Source of the DNA: Streptomyces sp. WAC05374
GTDB lineage: Bacteria > Actinomycetota > Actinomycetes > Streptomycetales > Streptomycetaceae
Reading direction: 5' to 3'
Assembly: GCF_004353505.1 (NCBI RefSeq)
Contig: NZ_SMNQ01000006.1
Location: forward strand, 124,001-188,000
DNA length: 64,000 nucleotides
Shown here piece after piece: positions 1 through 9,400 of this stretch. Below the pieces are notes generated by a model. It ran no database searches. It had not been told where the DNA came from and saw only the letters and a program-made list of their open reading frames with translations. The stretch's first letter is position 1. Every line of letters starts with the position of its first letter. The position numbers and the translations under genes were made by a program.

Positions 1-791
1 AAGGCGGCGAGCACGGGGATGAACTCCAGGCCCCCCGCGGCCGACACGGCGGCGAGCGCGGCCACGCCCGCGTGCACGGACAGCAGGTTGTCCATGCGCG
101 GCCCGGCCATCAGGTCGCGGTCCCGGCCCAGGTACGCGGGTGCTTCGAGGGCGTGGACCATGAGGTCCCAGCCGGCCACCTCGGCGGCGGCCACGTCCGA
201 CTCCTCGGCCACGAAGCGGATCAGGTCGCCCTCGCGGACGTCGTCGCCCAGGCCCCAGATCGGCTGCATGTGCCGCTGACGGTCCAGCTTGAGGCCCTCG
301 TTGGCCTGCCGGTCCAGGTGGATCGCGAGCTGCGGCACGCGCAGCAGCGGCCGGTCGACGCTCACCAGCCGGTGGCTGCCGTCGCGCAGCGTCAGCCGGC
401 CGGACAGGCCGAGATCGCGGTCCAGCCAGGTGTTGAGCAGGGTTCCGCCGTACGTCTCGACGGCCACCTGCCGCCAGCCGTGCGCGCCCATGTCGGGCTG
501 CGGCTTGACCCGCAGGTTGGGCGAGTCGGTGTGGGCGCCGATGATCCGGAACGGGGTGTGGGGGGCGGCGCCTTCCGGTACGTACCAGGCGATGATCGCG
601 CCGCCGCGGACGACGTACTTGCCGCCGCTCGTACCGTCCCAGGCGGCGGTCTCGTCGAGCCGCTGGAAGCCGGCCTTCTCCAGCCGTTCACCGGCGTTGG
701 CCACGGCGTGGTACGGCGTCGGGGAGTCCGCCAGGAAGGTCATGAGGTCGTCGGTGTGGCCGCGGTCGAAGCGGGGGGGTGAGCTGCTCAT
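1..791 (-). CDS. M18 family aminopeptidase, C-terminus cut by window edge
   Basis: Metallo-aminopeptidase of the M18 (aspartyl aminopeptidase) family, a cytosolic enzyme that removes N-terminal residues from peptides. About 263 N-terminal residues are present; the rest of a roughly 430-residue protein lies beyond base 1. Family features seen are an SSPTPYHAV-like start (here DSPTPYHAVANAGERL), the GAHTDSPNLRVKP motif near residue 85 whose His and Asp are metal and catalytic residues in M18 enzymes, and PRMDNL in the distal part. The start is the ATG at 789-791. Recognition of the family is firm, but substrate preference cannot be read from the sequence. Confidence 0.88.
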   Translation of the reverse strand, partial: MSSSPPRFDRGHTDDLMTFLADSPTPYHAVANAGERLEKAGFQRLDETAAWDGTSGGKYVVRGGAIIAWYVPEGAAPHTPFRIIGAHTDSPNLRVKPQPDMGAHGWRQVAVETYGGTLLNTWLDRDLGLSGRLTLRDGSHRLVSVDRPLLRVPQLAIHLDRQANEGLKLDRQRHMQPIWGLGDDVREGDLIRFVAEESDVAAAEVAGWDLMVHALEAPAYLGRDRDLMAGPRMDNLLSVHAGVAALAAVSAAGGLEFIPVLAA

Positions 792-924
792 GCCCTCACT
801 TTACGGTCGGGTCAGTTGAGTGAGACCTGGGCGAACGGCCCATTGTCAGTGGTGGCTGCGACTATCGGAGAACGGAGCGGGACAGCAGTCCGCTGACTCG
901 CCGGTCGCGACCGGAGGTGCACTG

Positions 925-1362
925 GTGACCACGACGACCACGCCCGTCTGTGCCGCTTGCGAGACGCCCGGGGCCCGGTGGAGCGCCCCGTTCGGAATGC
1001 CGCTGTGCGCGGCGTGCACGACGGCGGCGACGGGCACCCCGGAGCGGGACCCGGTGCGCCTCGGGGACATCCTGCCGGTGACCGCCGCGACGCTGCGCGC
1101 CTCGATACCCGCGCCGCGGCCGCCGCGCGCCGGTTCGCTCATGACCTGCCGGTTCTGCGGGGCGCCGGCGCGCTGGCACCGCACGGTGCACGGCCGGTGG
1201 GTGGCGATGGAGCCGGGGGAGCGCCCGGTCGCGGGCGTCCCGCGCGGCGAGCGGTGGTACGTGGCGGGTGACGGCACGGCGGTGAATCTGCGTGGTGCGG
1301 TGCCGTCGGACACGTGCCGGGTGAGCCACTTCTCGGTGTGCGCGGCCCGTCCGGCGCCGTGA
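925..1362 (+). CDS. Small zinc-ribbon protein (DUF6083-like)
   Basis: A 145-aa protein with three CxxC pairs (Cys9/12, Cys28/31, Cys75/78), which suggests one or more structural zinc ribbons. The C-terminal half, with a CRFCGAPARWH motif followed by a W-rich stretch ending near a Cys, resembles the DUF6083 domain common in Streptomyces. The GTG at 925 is chosen because GGAGGTG lies just upstream; the longer open frame from 820 has no such site. The gene is divergent from the aminopeptidase and converges on the acyl-CoA dehydrogenase with a strong hairpin between them. Function unknown. Confidence 0.6.
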   Translation: MTTTTTPVCAACETPGARWSAPFGMPLCAACTTAATGTPERDPVRLGDILPVTAATLRASIPAPRPPRAGSLMTCRFCGAPARWHRTVHGRWVAMEPGERPVAGVPRGERWYVAGDGTAVNLRGAVPSDTCRVSHFSVCAARPAP

Positions 1363-1370
1363 ACGCCGGC

Positions 1371-1402
1371 GGCCCGCCCCCCGGGACCTCGGGGGGCGGG
1401 CC
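1371..1402. terminator. Bidirectional terminator hairpin
   Basis: A GC-only inverted repeat (GGCCCGCCCCCCG ... CGGGGGGCGGGCC, 13-bp arms, loop of about 6) sits between the converging ends of the DUF6083-like gene and the acyl-CoA dehydrogenase. There is no T tract, as is usual in high-GC actinobacteria. Confidence 0.7.
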
Positions 1403-1440
1403 GTCATGAGCGGTCGCGGCCGGTCGCGGACCGACCGGGA

Positions 1441-3267
1441 CTAGAAGGCGGCTTCGTCCAGCTCCATGAGGGAGTTGTCGACGCCCTCGGCGATGGCGCG
1501 CTCGGTGGAGACGCCGGGCAGGATGGTGGCGGCGAAGAACTTCGCGGCCTCGATCTTGCCCCGGTAGAACGCCTTGTCCTTGGCGGAGGCGGTCTCCAGC
1601 TTCTCGGCGGCGACGGCGGCACCGCGCAGCAGCAGGTAGCCGACGACCACGTCACCGGAGGCCATCAGCAGGCGGGTGGTGTTGAGGCCGACCTTGTAGA
1701 TGTTCTTGACGTCCTCGCCGGTGGCGGTGAGGTGCGTCAGCATCGTGCCGACGATCGCCTCCAGGTCGACGGCCGCCTTGGCGAGCGCGTCGCGCGCCGG
1801 GGCGAGCTCGTCGCCGCCGGTGCCCACCGCCAGGAACTTCTTGATCTCCTCGGCGAGGGTGTTCAGCGAGGCGCCCTGGTCGCGGACGATCTTCCGGAAG
1901 AAGTAGTCCTGGCCCTGGATCGCCGTGGTGCCCTCGTAGAGGGTGTCGATCTTGGCGTCGCGGATGTACTGCTCGATCGGGTACTCCTGGAGGTACCCGG
2001 AGCCGCCGAAGGTCTGGAGCGACTGGGCGAGCTGCTCGTAGGACTTCTCGGAGCCGTAGCCCTTGACGATCGGCAGGAGCAGGTCGTTCAGACCGTGGAG
2101 CGCCTTGGCGTCCTCGCCGGCCGCTTCCTTGATCTGGATCTCGTCCTGGACGGCGGCGGTGTACATGACGAGGGCGCGCATGCCCTCCGCGTACGCCTTC
2201 TGCGTCATCAGCGAGCGGCGCACGTCGGGGTGGTGCGTGATGGTGACCTTGGGCGCGGTCTTGTCCATGAAGTTCGCCAGGTCGGTGCCCTGCACGCGCT
2301 CCTTGGCGTACTCCAGCGCGTTCAGGTAGCCGGTGGAGAGGGTGGCGATCGCCTTCGTGCCGACCATCATGCGGGCGAACTCGATGATGCGGAACATCTG
2401 GCGGATGCCGTCGTGCTTGTCGCCGATCAGCCAGCCCTTGGCGGGGTGCTGGTCGCCGAAGGTCATCTCGCACGTGTTGGACGCCTTCAGGCCCATCTTG
2501 TGCTCGACGTTCGTGGCGTACACGCCGTTGCGCTCGCCCAGCTCGCCGGTCTCCCAGTCGAAGTGGTACTTCGGCACCAGGAAGAGGGACAGGCCCTTGG
2601 TGCCGGGGCCGGCGCCCTCGGGGCGGGCCAGCACGTAGTGGAGGATGTTCTCCGACATGTCGTGCTCACCGGACGTGATGAAGCGCTTCACGCCCTCGAT
2701 GTGCCAGGAGCCGTCCTCCTGCTGCACGGCCTTGGTGCGGCCCGCGCCCACGTCCGAGCCGGCGTCCGGCTCGGTGAGGACCATGGTGGAGCCCCACTGC
2801 TTCTCGACCGCGATCTCGGCGATCTTCTTCTGGACCTCGTTGCCCTCCTCGAAGAGCACGCCCGCGAAGGCGGGGCCCGAGGAGTACATCCAGACGGCCG
2901 GGTTGGAGCCGAGGATCAGCTCCGCGTACGCCCAGATCAGCGAGCGCGGGGAGGTGGTGCCGCCGATCTCCTCGGGCAGGCCGAGGCGCCAGTACTCGGA
3001 GTCCATGAAGGCCTTGTAGGACTTCTTGAAGGACTCGGGGATCGGCGCGGTGTTCGTCTCGGGGTCGAAGACCGGCGGGTTGCGGTCGGCGTCCGCGAAG
3101 GACTCGGCGAAGTCGTTCTCGGCGAGACGGCGCATCTCGTCGAGGACGCTCTTCGCGGTCTCGACGTCCATCTCCTCGAACGGACCGGTGCCGTAGACCT
3201 TGTCGCGCCCGAGGACCTCGAAGAGGTTGAACTCGATGTCGCGGAGATTCGACTTGTAGTGCCCCAT
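1441..3267 (-). CDS. Acyl-CoA dehydrogenase, large (FadE5-type) form
   Basis: A 608-aa FAD-dependent acyl-CoA dehydrogenase, catalysing the first, alpha,beta-dehydrogenation step of fatty acid beta-oxidation and passing electrons to ETF. Visible family motifs are [15 protein letters not shown] (FAD/substrate site), FITSGEHDM, the [13 protein letters not shown] segment and [14 protein letters not shown], whose Glu near residue 443 is in the catalytic-base position. At about 600 residues it belongs to the long subfamily with a C-terminal extension, unlike the usual 380-residue enzymes. The start is the ATG at 3265-3267 ([10 protein letters not shown]), typical of this subfamily; the longer open frame adds 18 unconvincing residues. 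It appears monocistronic, with a candidate operator upstream. Confidence 0.9.
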   Translation of the reverse strand: MGHYKSNLRDIEFNLFEVLGRDKVYGTGPFEEMDVETAKSVLDEMRRLAENDFAESFADADRNPPVFDPETNTAPIPESFKKSYKAFMDSEYWRLGLPEEIGGTTSPRSLIWAYAELILGSNPAVWMYSSGPAFAGVLFEEGNEVQKKIAEIAVEKQWGSTMVLTEPDAGSDVGAGRTKAVQQEDGSWHIEGVKRFITSGEHDMSENILHYVLARPEGAGPGTKGLSLFLVPKYHFDWETGELGERNGVYATNVEHKMGLKASNTCEMTFGDQHPAKGWLIGDKHDGIRQMFRIIEFARMMVGTKAIATLSTGYLNALEYAKERVQGTDLANFMDKTAPKVTITHHPDVRRSLMTQKAYAEGMRALVMYTAAVQDEIQIKEAAGEDAKALHGLNDLLLPIVKGYGSEKSYEQLAQSLQTFGGSGYLQEYPIEQYIRDAKIDTLYEGTTAIQGQDYFFRKIVRDQGASLNTLAEEIKKFLAVGTGGDELAPARDALAKAAVDLEAIVGTMLTHLTATGEDVKNIYKVGLNTTRLLMASGDVVVGYLLLRGAAVAAEKLETASAKDKAFYRGKIEAAKFFAATILPGVSTERAIAEGVDNSLMELDEAAF

Positions 3268-3321
3268 GGCGACGGCTCCGTAAGGCTCGGGGAGGCGGAA
3301 TCCTCGTACACGTACCAGCAA

Positions 3322-3349
3322 GTAGCTACGATGATGCTACCCGCCGGTA
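3322..3349. promoter_or_regulatory. Candidate operator region of the acyl-CoA dehydrogenase gene
   Basis: Two overlapping dyads lie 55-82 bp upstream of the start: GTAGC-N9-GCTAC (3322-3340) and TACC-CGCC-GGTA (3338-3349). TetR/FadR-type repressors of fatty-acid genes bind such short dyads, but no specific regulator can be assigned. Confidence 0.3.
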
Positions 3350-3520
3350 ATAAGAGCAACCCCTATGGGGCGATCTGTGACGCGTGACGCGCCGGCGCCC
3401 CGGGCGGTACCGGTCCGGTACCACCGCGCCGGATTCCGGGCGCGGTGCCGGCTTCCGGGCCGCGCGGCCGGATCCCGGGCGGGGCCGCGCGGGGGCGGCG
3501 TACTCAGTACGCTTACGGGC

Positions 3521-3964
3521 ATGTACGGGTACGAGCAGAATCAGGGCGCGTACGCCCCGCCGCAGCAGGGGTACGCGCAGCAGCCGCCGCTGTACCCCGA
3601 GCCGTCGCCGCCCTCGCTCGCGGACGCCGTGCGGGCGTTCACCACCGGGTCGCTGTCGGCCGAGGACTTCCAGCAGATCTTCGCGACCTCGAAGGTCTAC
3701 TGCCCGCGCGGTGACAACCCCGGCTTCCTCGCCCTGCACAACACCCAGCAGCCGGTCATCCCGATGTTCACCTCGCTCAAGGAGCTGCGCCGGTACGCGG
3801 GCAAGGAGTCCAAGTACTTCGTGATCACCGGTGCCGAGGTGATCGACCTGCTGCCGACCGGGTACGGCTTCGTCCTCGACATGGAGGGCGACCACCGGAT
3901 GGTGTTCGACGCCAAGGCCGTGGAGCAGATGGTCGACTTCGCCATGCGGCGGATGTACGGCTGA
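3521..3964 (+). CDS. SseB-like protein
   Basis: A 147-aa soluble protein. Residues 1-30 are a low-complexity Tyr/Gln/Pro-rich tail (MYGYEQNQGAYAPPQQGYAQ); residues 35-147 resemble the SseB N-terminal domain, with the characteristic LKELRRYAG...KYFVITGAEVIDLLP pattern. Related Streptomyces proteins are annotated SseB family, but their cellular role is not established. The start is the ATG at 3521. The next gene follows 77 bp downstream on the same strand behind a small hairpin (3965-3984). Confidence 0.6.
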   Translation: MYGYEQNQGAYAPPQQGYAQQPPLYPEPSPPSLADAVRAFTTGSLSAEDFQQIFATSKVYCPRGDNPGFLALHNTQQPVIPMFTSLKELRRYAGKESKYFVITGAEVIDLLPTGYGFVLDMEGDHRMVFDAKAVEQMVDFAMRRMYG

Positions 3965-3984
3965 CCCCCGCCGATCGTCGGGGG
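3965..3984 (+). terminator. Short hairpin after the SseB-like gene
   Basis: CCCCCG-N8-CGGGGG begins directly after the stop codon. It could weakly terminate transcription before the following LURP-one-like gene. Confidence 0.4.
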
Positions 3985-4041
3985 CGGTGATCCGACTTCA
4001 GGCGTACGGAAGGGCCTGCCGGCGCTGCCTACTGTCCTCGT

Positions 4042-4629
4042 ATGCAGCAGCTCAGCGAGTTCCAGATGACCCAGAAGATCACCGCTCTGGTGAACCGGTA
4101 CGTGATCACCGACCCCGGTGGCGTCGACGTCTTCGCCTTCGCCGAGCAGAAGCGGTTCATGGTCAAGGAGGAGGTCTCGCTGTGGACCGGCGAGGACCGC
4201 TCCGAGGTGCTCGGCGGCTTCAAGGCCCGGCAGGTCATCGACCTCGGGGCCACCTATGACGTGACCGGGCCGGACGGCACCCCCATAGGCGCCTTCCGCA
4301 AGGACGCGAAGGCGTCCCTGCTCCGGTCCACCTGGCACCTGACGCAGGGGCCGGAGGGCGCCGGCCCGGCGGCCAGGGGCACCGAGCGGAGCCTGGGCAT
4401 CGCGCTGGCCCGCCGGGGCTGGGAGGTCGTCGACGCGGTGCTGCCCTTCCCGCTGCCGGTGCCGTTCGTCTACCACTTCGACTTCGTACGGGACGGTGAG
4501 CCCGTCATGTCGGTGGAGCGGAAGATCGGATTCCGCGACCAGTACGCGATAAAGATCCAGGACCCGGCCCTCGACCGCCGGCTCGCCTTCTGCATGGCGG
4601 TCGCCTTGGACGCCCTCCAGGCCCGCTGA
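4042..4629 (+). CDS. LURP-one-related/scramblase-like protein
   Basis: A 195-aa protein with the Tubby C-terminal-like fold pattern of LURP-one-related and phospholipid-scramblase-like proteins: short beta strands with ITDPGGVDVFAFAEQK, FMVKEEVSLWTG, YDVTGPDGTPIGAFRKDAKAS and a late FVYHFDF...MSVERKIGFRDQYAIKIQDP segment. No signal peptide or clear membrane segment is visible. The family is widespread in Streptomyces with unknown function. The start is the ATG at 4042. Confidence 0.6.
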   Translation: MQQLSEFQMTQKITALVNRYVITDPGGVDVFAFAEQKRFMVKEEVSLWTGEDRSEVLGGFKARQVIDLGATYDVTGPDGTPIGAFRKDAKASLLRSTWHLTQGPEGAGPAARGTERSLGIALARRGWEVVDAVLPFPLPVPFVYHFDFVRDGEPVMSVERKIGFRDQYAIKIQDPALDRRLAFCMAVALDALQAR

Positions 4630-4740
4630 CGGCGGTGGGCGCCGGGGCCCGTCGGCCGCTCCGGTGGCGTGGGCCCGTCGGCCGCTCCGGCGGCCAGGGG
4701 CCGACGGCCATTCCCGGAGCCCCGCCGACCGGCCGGCCGG

Positions 4741-4864
4741 ACCCCCCGGACGGGGGGCGGAAAAACGGAAATTCGTCGGGTACACGCACCCGGAAGGCGT
4801 CGGTAATTTTCTCGGCCGGGGGTATTTCAGCCCCCGAGTTTTCGCAGAAAAGGTGCTTTATCCC
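4741..4864 (+). promoter_or_regulatory. Leader/promoter region of the lanthipeptide precursor gene
   Basis: The 235 bp before the precursor gene end in the most AT-rich stretch of the neighbourhood (4760-4862), as expected for a promoter and mRNA leader. It contains an imperfect hairpin (CTCGG...CCGAG, 4811-4838) and an AAAAGGTG ribosome-binding site at about 4848. Further upstream, a 20-bp block beginning gggcccgtcggccg is repeated at 4645 and 4671. No -35/-10 pair is clear enough to name. Confidence 0.4.
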
Positions 4865-5047
4865 ATGGACGAGTTTCACCTCGACGCCCGTGTGACCGTT
4901 TCCGCCGACCCGGCCGAGACGTCGCTCTCCCCGGTCGCCAGCGTCGCCTCCCGCGTCGCCAGCAAGTGGGTCGTCAAGCAGACCATCAAGCAGACGATCA
5001 AGATGACGGCCGCCTGCGCCGCGGTCCGCACCAACGGCAAGTGCTGA
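4865..5047 (+). CDS. Class I lanthipeptide precursor (LanA), FHLD leader
   Basis: A 60-aa peptide directly upstream of lanC and lanB. The leader starts MDEFHLDARV; F-x-L-D at residues 4-7 matches the FNLD-type box that LanB and LanC recognise in class I precursors. The C-terminal half contains SPVASVASRVAS, then KQTI-KQTI-KMT, and two Cys (51 and 60) with upstream Thr partners Thr48 (T-A-A-C) and Thr56 (T-N-G-K-C). This would give two C-terminal (methyl)lanthionine rings and an upstream stretch rich in dehydratable Ser/Thr. The leader-core boundary cannot be seen; a cut around residues 15-24 is plausible. The start is the ATG at 4865, with AAAAGGTG about 10 bases upstream. Structure of the product is inferred, not shown. 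Confidence 0.85.
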   Translation: MDEFHLDARVTVSADPAETSLSPVASVASRVASKWVVKQTIKQTIKMTAACAAVRTNGKC

Positions 5048-5082
5048 CGGGCTGACGGTCCGACGGCCGCAGGAGTGACGGC

Positions 5083-5110
5083 GGTCCCCCCGGCGAACAC
5101 CGGGGGGACC
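5083..5110 (+). terminator. Terminator-like attenuator between lanA and lanC
   Basis: A perfect 11-bp stem (GGTCCCCCCGG / CCGGGGGGACC) with a 6-nt loop, 35 bp after the precursor stop. Such partial terminators commonly let a short, abundant precursor transcript exceed the transcript for the modifying enzymes. Its position argues that LanC starts at the ATG at 5132 rather than the GTG at 5075, which would place the hairpin inside the coding region. Confidence 0.65.
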
Positions 5111-5131
5111 GCCCCACCCGGCATCGCGCAC

Positions 5132-6424
5132 ATGAATTCCGCATCCTTCCTTCCCCCGGACCTCGCCGCACGGGCGGAGAGCCTGGCGGCCCTGGTCGGG
5201 GAACGCCTGGACACACCGCGGCGCGCCGAGGAACACGCCGAGCGGGCGGCCCGGCAGACCGATCTGCCGCTGTGGACGGGCAGTTCGCTCAGCGAGGGGC
5301 ACGCGGGCCTCGCGCTGCTCCACCTGCACGCCGGCCGGGCCGACATGGCGTTCCGCTTCCTGCGGGCCGCCTTCGACGCCACCGCCCACGAGCCGCTGAC
5401 CCGTCCCGGGCTCTTCGACGGCACGGCCGGACTCGCGCTCGTGCTGGCCGACTGCTGCGCGGCCGAGCCACGCTTCCTGCCCAGTCTCCACGCGCTCCAC
5501 GAACGGCTCTCCCGGCAGGTGCTGCACACCGCGTGGCCCCGCCGGGAGGGCGGCGTCGCCGACCACGATTACGACCTCGTCTACGGCAGCGCCGGAATTC
5601 TGGTTCACCTGAGCACGACGCCGTACAAGAACCCGGACACTCTGCGGGCGGTCGAGCACTGTCTGGACCATTTGGTGTGGCTGGCGGAGGAAACGGGCGA
5701 GGACGCCCCGGCGCGCTGGATGATTTCCCCGGAACGCTGTGCGGCGTACGGCGACCTCGAAAGCACGTATCCGTACGGATATCTCGACACCGGAATGTCC
5801 CACGGGGCGGCCGGAATGGCCGCCGCCCTCGCCGTGGCCTGGCGCGAGGGCCACCGCAGGCCCGGCCACCGGGAGGCGCTCGACCGCCTGACCGACTGGC
5901 TCCTGCGCGTCGGCACGGCCGGCGGGCGGGACCGGCAGTGGCCCCGCGCCGTGCCCGTGACCGCCCGGGGACGGGAGGCGACGGCGGAGGGCGCCGAGGC
6001 GGTGCCCTCCTGGTGCCACGGCACCGCGGGGGTCGCGGCCGCGCTGCTGGCGGTGGCCGGCGCCACCGGGGACCGCGGCCTGGCGGCGGAGGCGTTCGCC
6101 GCCCTCGACGGCGTCCTGGACCGGGGCGGCGGCCACGGAACGCCGACCGTGTGCCACGGCGTGGCCGGCCTCGCAGCCCTGGCGCACGAGTTCGCCGCGC
6201 GGGGCAGCGCCGGAGCCGCCCGTGCGCTGCCCGGCCTCGTGCGGCGGCTGGTGGCCGCGGCGGACCCGGTCCGCCACCCACTGGTCTTCCGCGACCGCGA
6301 GACCACCGGCCACGTGGTCGACAACCCCGGGCTGCTCACCGGCGCGGCCGGCGTCGCGGTGACGCTCCACGCCCTCGCCACCGGCCACCGCCCCACCTGG
6401 TGGAACGCGCTCCTGCCCCGGTGA
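5132..6424 (+). CDS. Lanthipeptide cyclase LanC
   Basis: A 430-aa cyclase that adds Cys thiols to dehydrated Ser/Thr to form thioether rings. It shows the alpha-toroid repeats of LanC proteins with Gly-rich turns (SEGHAGLALL, LFDGTAGLAL, YGSAGILVHL, SHGAAGMAAAL, WCHGTAGVAAAL, VCHGVAGLAALA, GLLTGAAGVAVTL). The zinc ligands expected from NisC are all present: Cys295 in SWCHG, Cys341 and His342 in VCHG. The start at ATG 5132 is preferred because the upstream GTG alternative (5075) would read through the 5083-5110 hairpin. Its stop overlaps the next gene in a GTGA, so LanC and LanB are probably translationally coupled. Confidence 0.92.
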   Translation: MNSASFLPPDLAARAESLAALVGERLDTPRRAEEHAERAARQTDLPLWTGSSLSEGHAGLALLHLHAGRADMAFRFLRAAFDATAHEPLTRPGLFDGTAGLALVLADCCAAEPRFLPSLHALHERLSRQVLHTAWPRREGGVADHDYDLVYGSAGILVHLSTTPYKNPDTLRAVEHCLDHLVWLAEETGEDAPARWMISPERCAAYGDLESTYPYGYLDTGMSHGAAGMAAALAVAWREGHRRPGHREALDRLTDWLLRVGTAGGRDRQWPRAVPVTARGREATAEGAEAVPSWCHGTAGVAAALLAVAGATGDRGLAAEAFAALDGVLDRGGGHGTPTVCHGVAGLAALAHEFAARGSAGAARALPGLVRRLVAAADPVRHPLVFRDRETTGHVVDNPGLLTGAAGVAVTLHALATGHRPTWWNALLPR

Positions 6425-9400
6425 CCGCCCCGCCCCCCGTCCCCGTCCCTCCCCCCGCCCCCGTCCCCGTCCCTCACCCCGTCCCTGTCCCTCACCCCGC
6501 CCCCCCCGCCCCCGCCCCCGTCCCCGTGATCAGCGAAGGACTCCCCATCAACGCCATGCCCCGGTACGCCGCCCTCGACTTCCACCTCCTGCGGGCACCG
6601 GCCCTTCCGGTGGCCGCCTGGCGCGCCGCCCTCGACACCCCCGACGGGCCCCTGCGGGCGCCGGCCGACGACGAGCGGGTGCGCCATGGACTGGTGGCGG
6701 CCGGCAGCGGGCTGCTCGACGGGCTCGCCAAGCTGGACGGGGACACCGGCGCCGACGAGCGCAGCAGACGGCGGGTCTTCTCCCGCGCCCTGCGCTACCT
6801 GACCCGGATGAGCACCCGGCCCACCCCGTTCGGGGCGTTCTCCGGGGTGGCCGTCGGCGAGTTCGGCGACGTCACGACCGCGTCCCTGGCCGGCACGGCG
6901 GTCGCCGCCGCCCGCGTACGGGCCGACATGGGCTGGCTCCTCGCCCTGATCAAGCGGGTGGAGTCCGAGCCGGAGAACCTGGTCCGGCTGAACGTCACCA
7001 TGAACGCCATGGCCCACCAGGTCGGCGACCGGCTGGTGCTGCCGTCGTCGGACGTCCACGGCAAGGCGGACCGCCGCTCGGTCCGGGTGCGCGCCACGGC
7101 CGCGCTCGACCACGTGCGGCGCCTGGCCGAGGTGCCCGTGCCGTTCGCCCGCGTGGTGGCCGAGCTGAACGAACGCTTCCCCACGGCGGGCGAGGAGCGC
7201 ACCACCGCCTTCGTCACCGAACTCGTCGGTCTGGGCATCCTCGTCACGGACCTGCGCCCCGCCGTCACCGACCCGCGCCCCGAGGAGCACGTGCTCGGGC
7301 GCCTCGTCGCCGCCGGCCTCCCGGAGCGCACCACCGGTCCGCTGCGCGAGGTCGTGGAGCTGACCGGCCGGGCGACCGCCGGGGACACCGGCACACTGCA
7401 GCGGCTGCGCGACACCCAGCGTGCCCTGGTCCCCGACTACAAGGCCCAGCCGTTCCAGGTCGACTCCCGTCTCGGAACGACCGGGACCCGGATCGGGGCG
7501 CAGGTCGCCGACGAGGTCGCCGAGGCGGTCGGATGCCTGGCCCGGCTGAGCGCGGCCGGCCCGGACGGCCACGAGCACCTCGTGCCGTACCACCAGGCGT
7601 TCCTGGAGCGGTACGGCTCCGACGCCCTCGTCCCCGTACTCGAACTCCTCGGCCCCGAGCGGGGTCTGGACGCGCCCAACGGCTACCTGAACCCGCCGCG
7701 CGCCATGGTGATGCCCCAGCCGGGCGGCAGCGGGTCCGAGCACACCGCGCGGGCGCTCGTGGCGCTCGCGGCCGACGCCTGGCACCGGGGCGCGGAGGAG
7801 GTCGAGCTGACCGACGCCGTGCTGGAGCGGCTGCTGCCGCCCGACGCGGACGCCACCGGCTCCCGGCCGGACTGCCCGGCCGTCGACGCGTACGTACAGA
7901 TCGAGGCGGCCGGTCCCCGGGCCATCGACGAGGGCCGCTGGCGGGCGGTCCTCAACAGCGACGGGCTCGGCGAGGGCGGGCGCACCTTCGGGCGGTTCTT
8001 CCACCTCTTCGACGCCTCCCTCACCGAACGGCTCCGCGCCTACGCCCGCGCCCGGGAGGCCCTGGAGCCGGACGCCGTGTTCGCCGAGCTGTCGTACGTG
8101 CCCGCCCACGGGCGCGGCGCCAACGTGGCGATCCGGCCGGCCGTGCACGACTACGAGATCCCGGTCAACGTCACCCCCTCGGTGGCGCCGGAGCACGTCG
8201 TCGACCTGGCGGACGTCCACGTCGGCGCCACCGACGACGGGCTGCGGCTGTACTCGGCCCGGCTCGGCCGCGAACTGGTCGTCGTGCAGAACCACATGCT
8301 CAGCCCGCTCGGCGCGCCGAACGTGTGCCGGTTCCTGCTGGAGGTGTCCCGGGCCCGCCACCGCGTCCCCACCGGGTTCGGCTGGGGCCCCGTGGAAGGC
8401 GCGCCCCGCCTGCCCCGCGTCGTACGCGGCCGGGTCGTGCTGCGGGCGGCCGAGTGGACGCTGCACCCCGCGCAGGGCGACGTGCCGCGCACGGCCGCCG
8501 ACGTGGCCGCGTGGCGCGAGCGGTGGAACGTGCCGCGCCACGTGTACCTGGCCGACGACGACAACCGGCTGCTGCTGGACCTGGAGCACCCGGCGTGCGT
8601 CGCCGAGCTGCTCACCGACCTGCGCGCCGCCACGGAGGCGGTGACCCTCCAGGAGGCGCTGCCCGGGCCGGCCGACGACGGGCTGTGGCTGCGGGACGCG
8701 CAGGGGCGGGGGTACCTGTCGGAGGTGGTGATCCCGCTGCTGGCCGGGAACACCCCCGCGGGCGCCCCGGCGGCGGACGTCGCCCGCCGGGCCGACCCGG
8801 CCGCGCACGTCAGCCACCTGCCCGGGTCCGCCTGGTCGTACCTCAAGCTGTACGCGGCCCGGGACCTGCACGACGAGATCGCCGCCACCGAACTCCCCGT
8901 CCTGGTCCGGGACGTGCGCGGGGCGGTGGAGCTCGACCGGTGGTTCTACATCCGGTACGCCGATCCCGACCCGCACCTGCGGATCAGGGTCAGGACCCGG
9001 TCCGCCGGCCAGTCCGGCACGGCGGCGCACACGCTGCTGGTGTGGGGCGAGTCCCTGGTGCGGCGCGGGCTGGCGTCCCGGCTCGAACTGGCCACCTACC
9101 AGCCGGAGATCAGCCGGTACGGCGGCCCGGCCGCGTACGACGCCGTCGAGCGGCTCTTCGAGGCCAACAGCGAGGTGAGCACCGGCCTGCTGCGGCTGGT
9201 GTGGGACGGGGAACTGGACCCGGAGGCGGTCACCGTCGCCGCCGTGGACGCCCTGTACGCCCAGTGGGGCCTCGACGTCCGGGAGCGGCTGGCGGCCATG
9301 CCCCGGCCCGCCGAGGACCGGGAGGCGCGCGAGCGCTACCGCAAGGACCGGGACTACCTGTGCGAGCTGCTGGCCCCGTGGGACCGCCGCCCGCACGTGC

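Noticed and set aside
1732..3387. 551-aa plus-strand frame opposite the acyl-CoA dehydrogenase
   Set aside because: Shadow of a conserved enzyme; no ribosome site and atypical composition.
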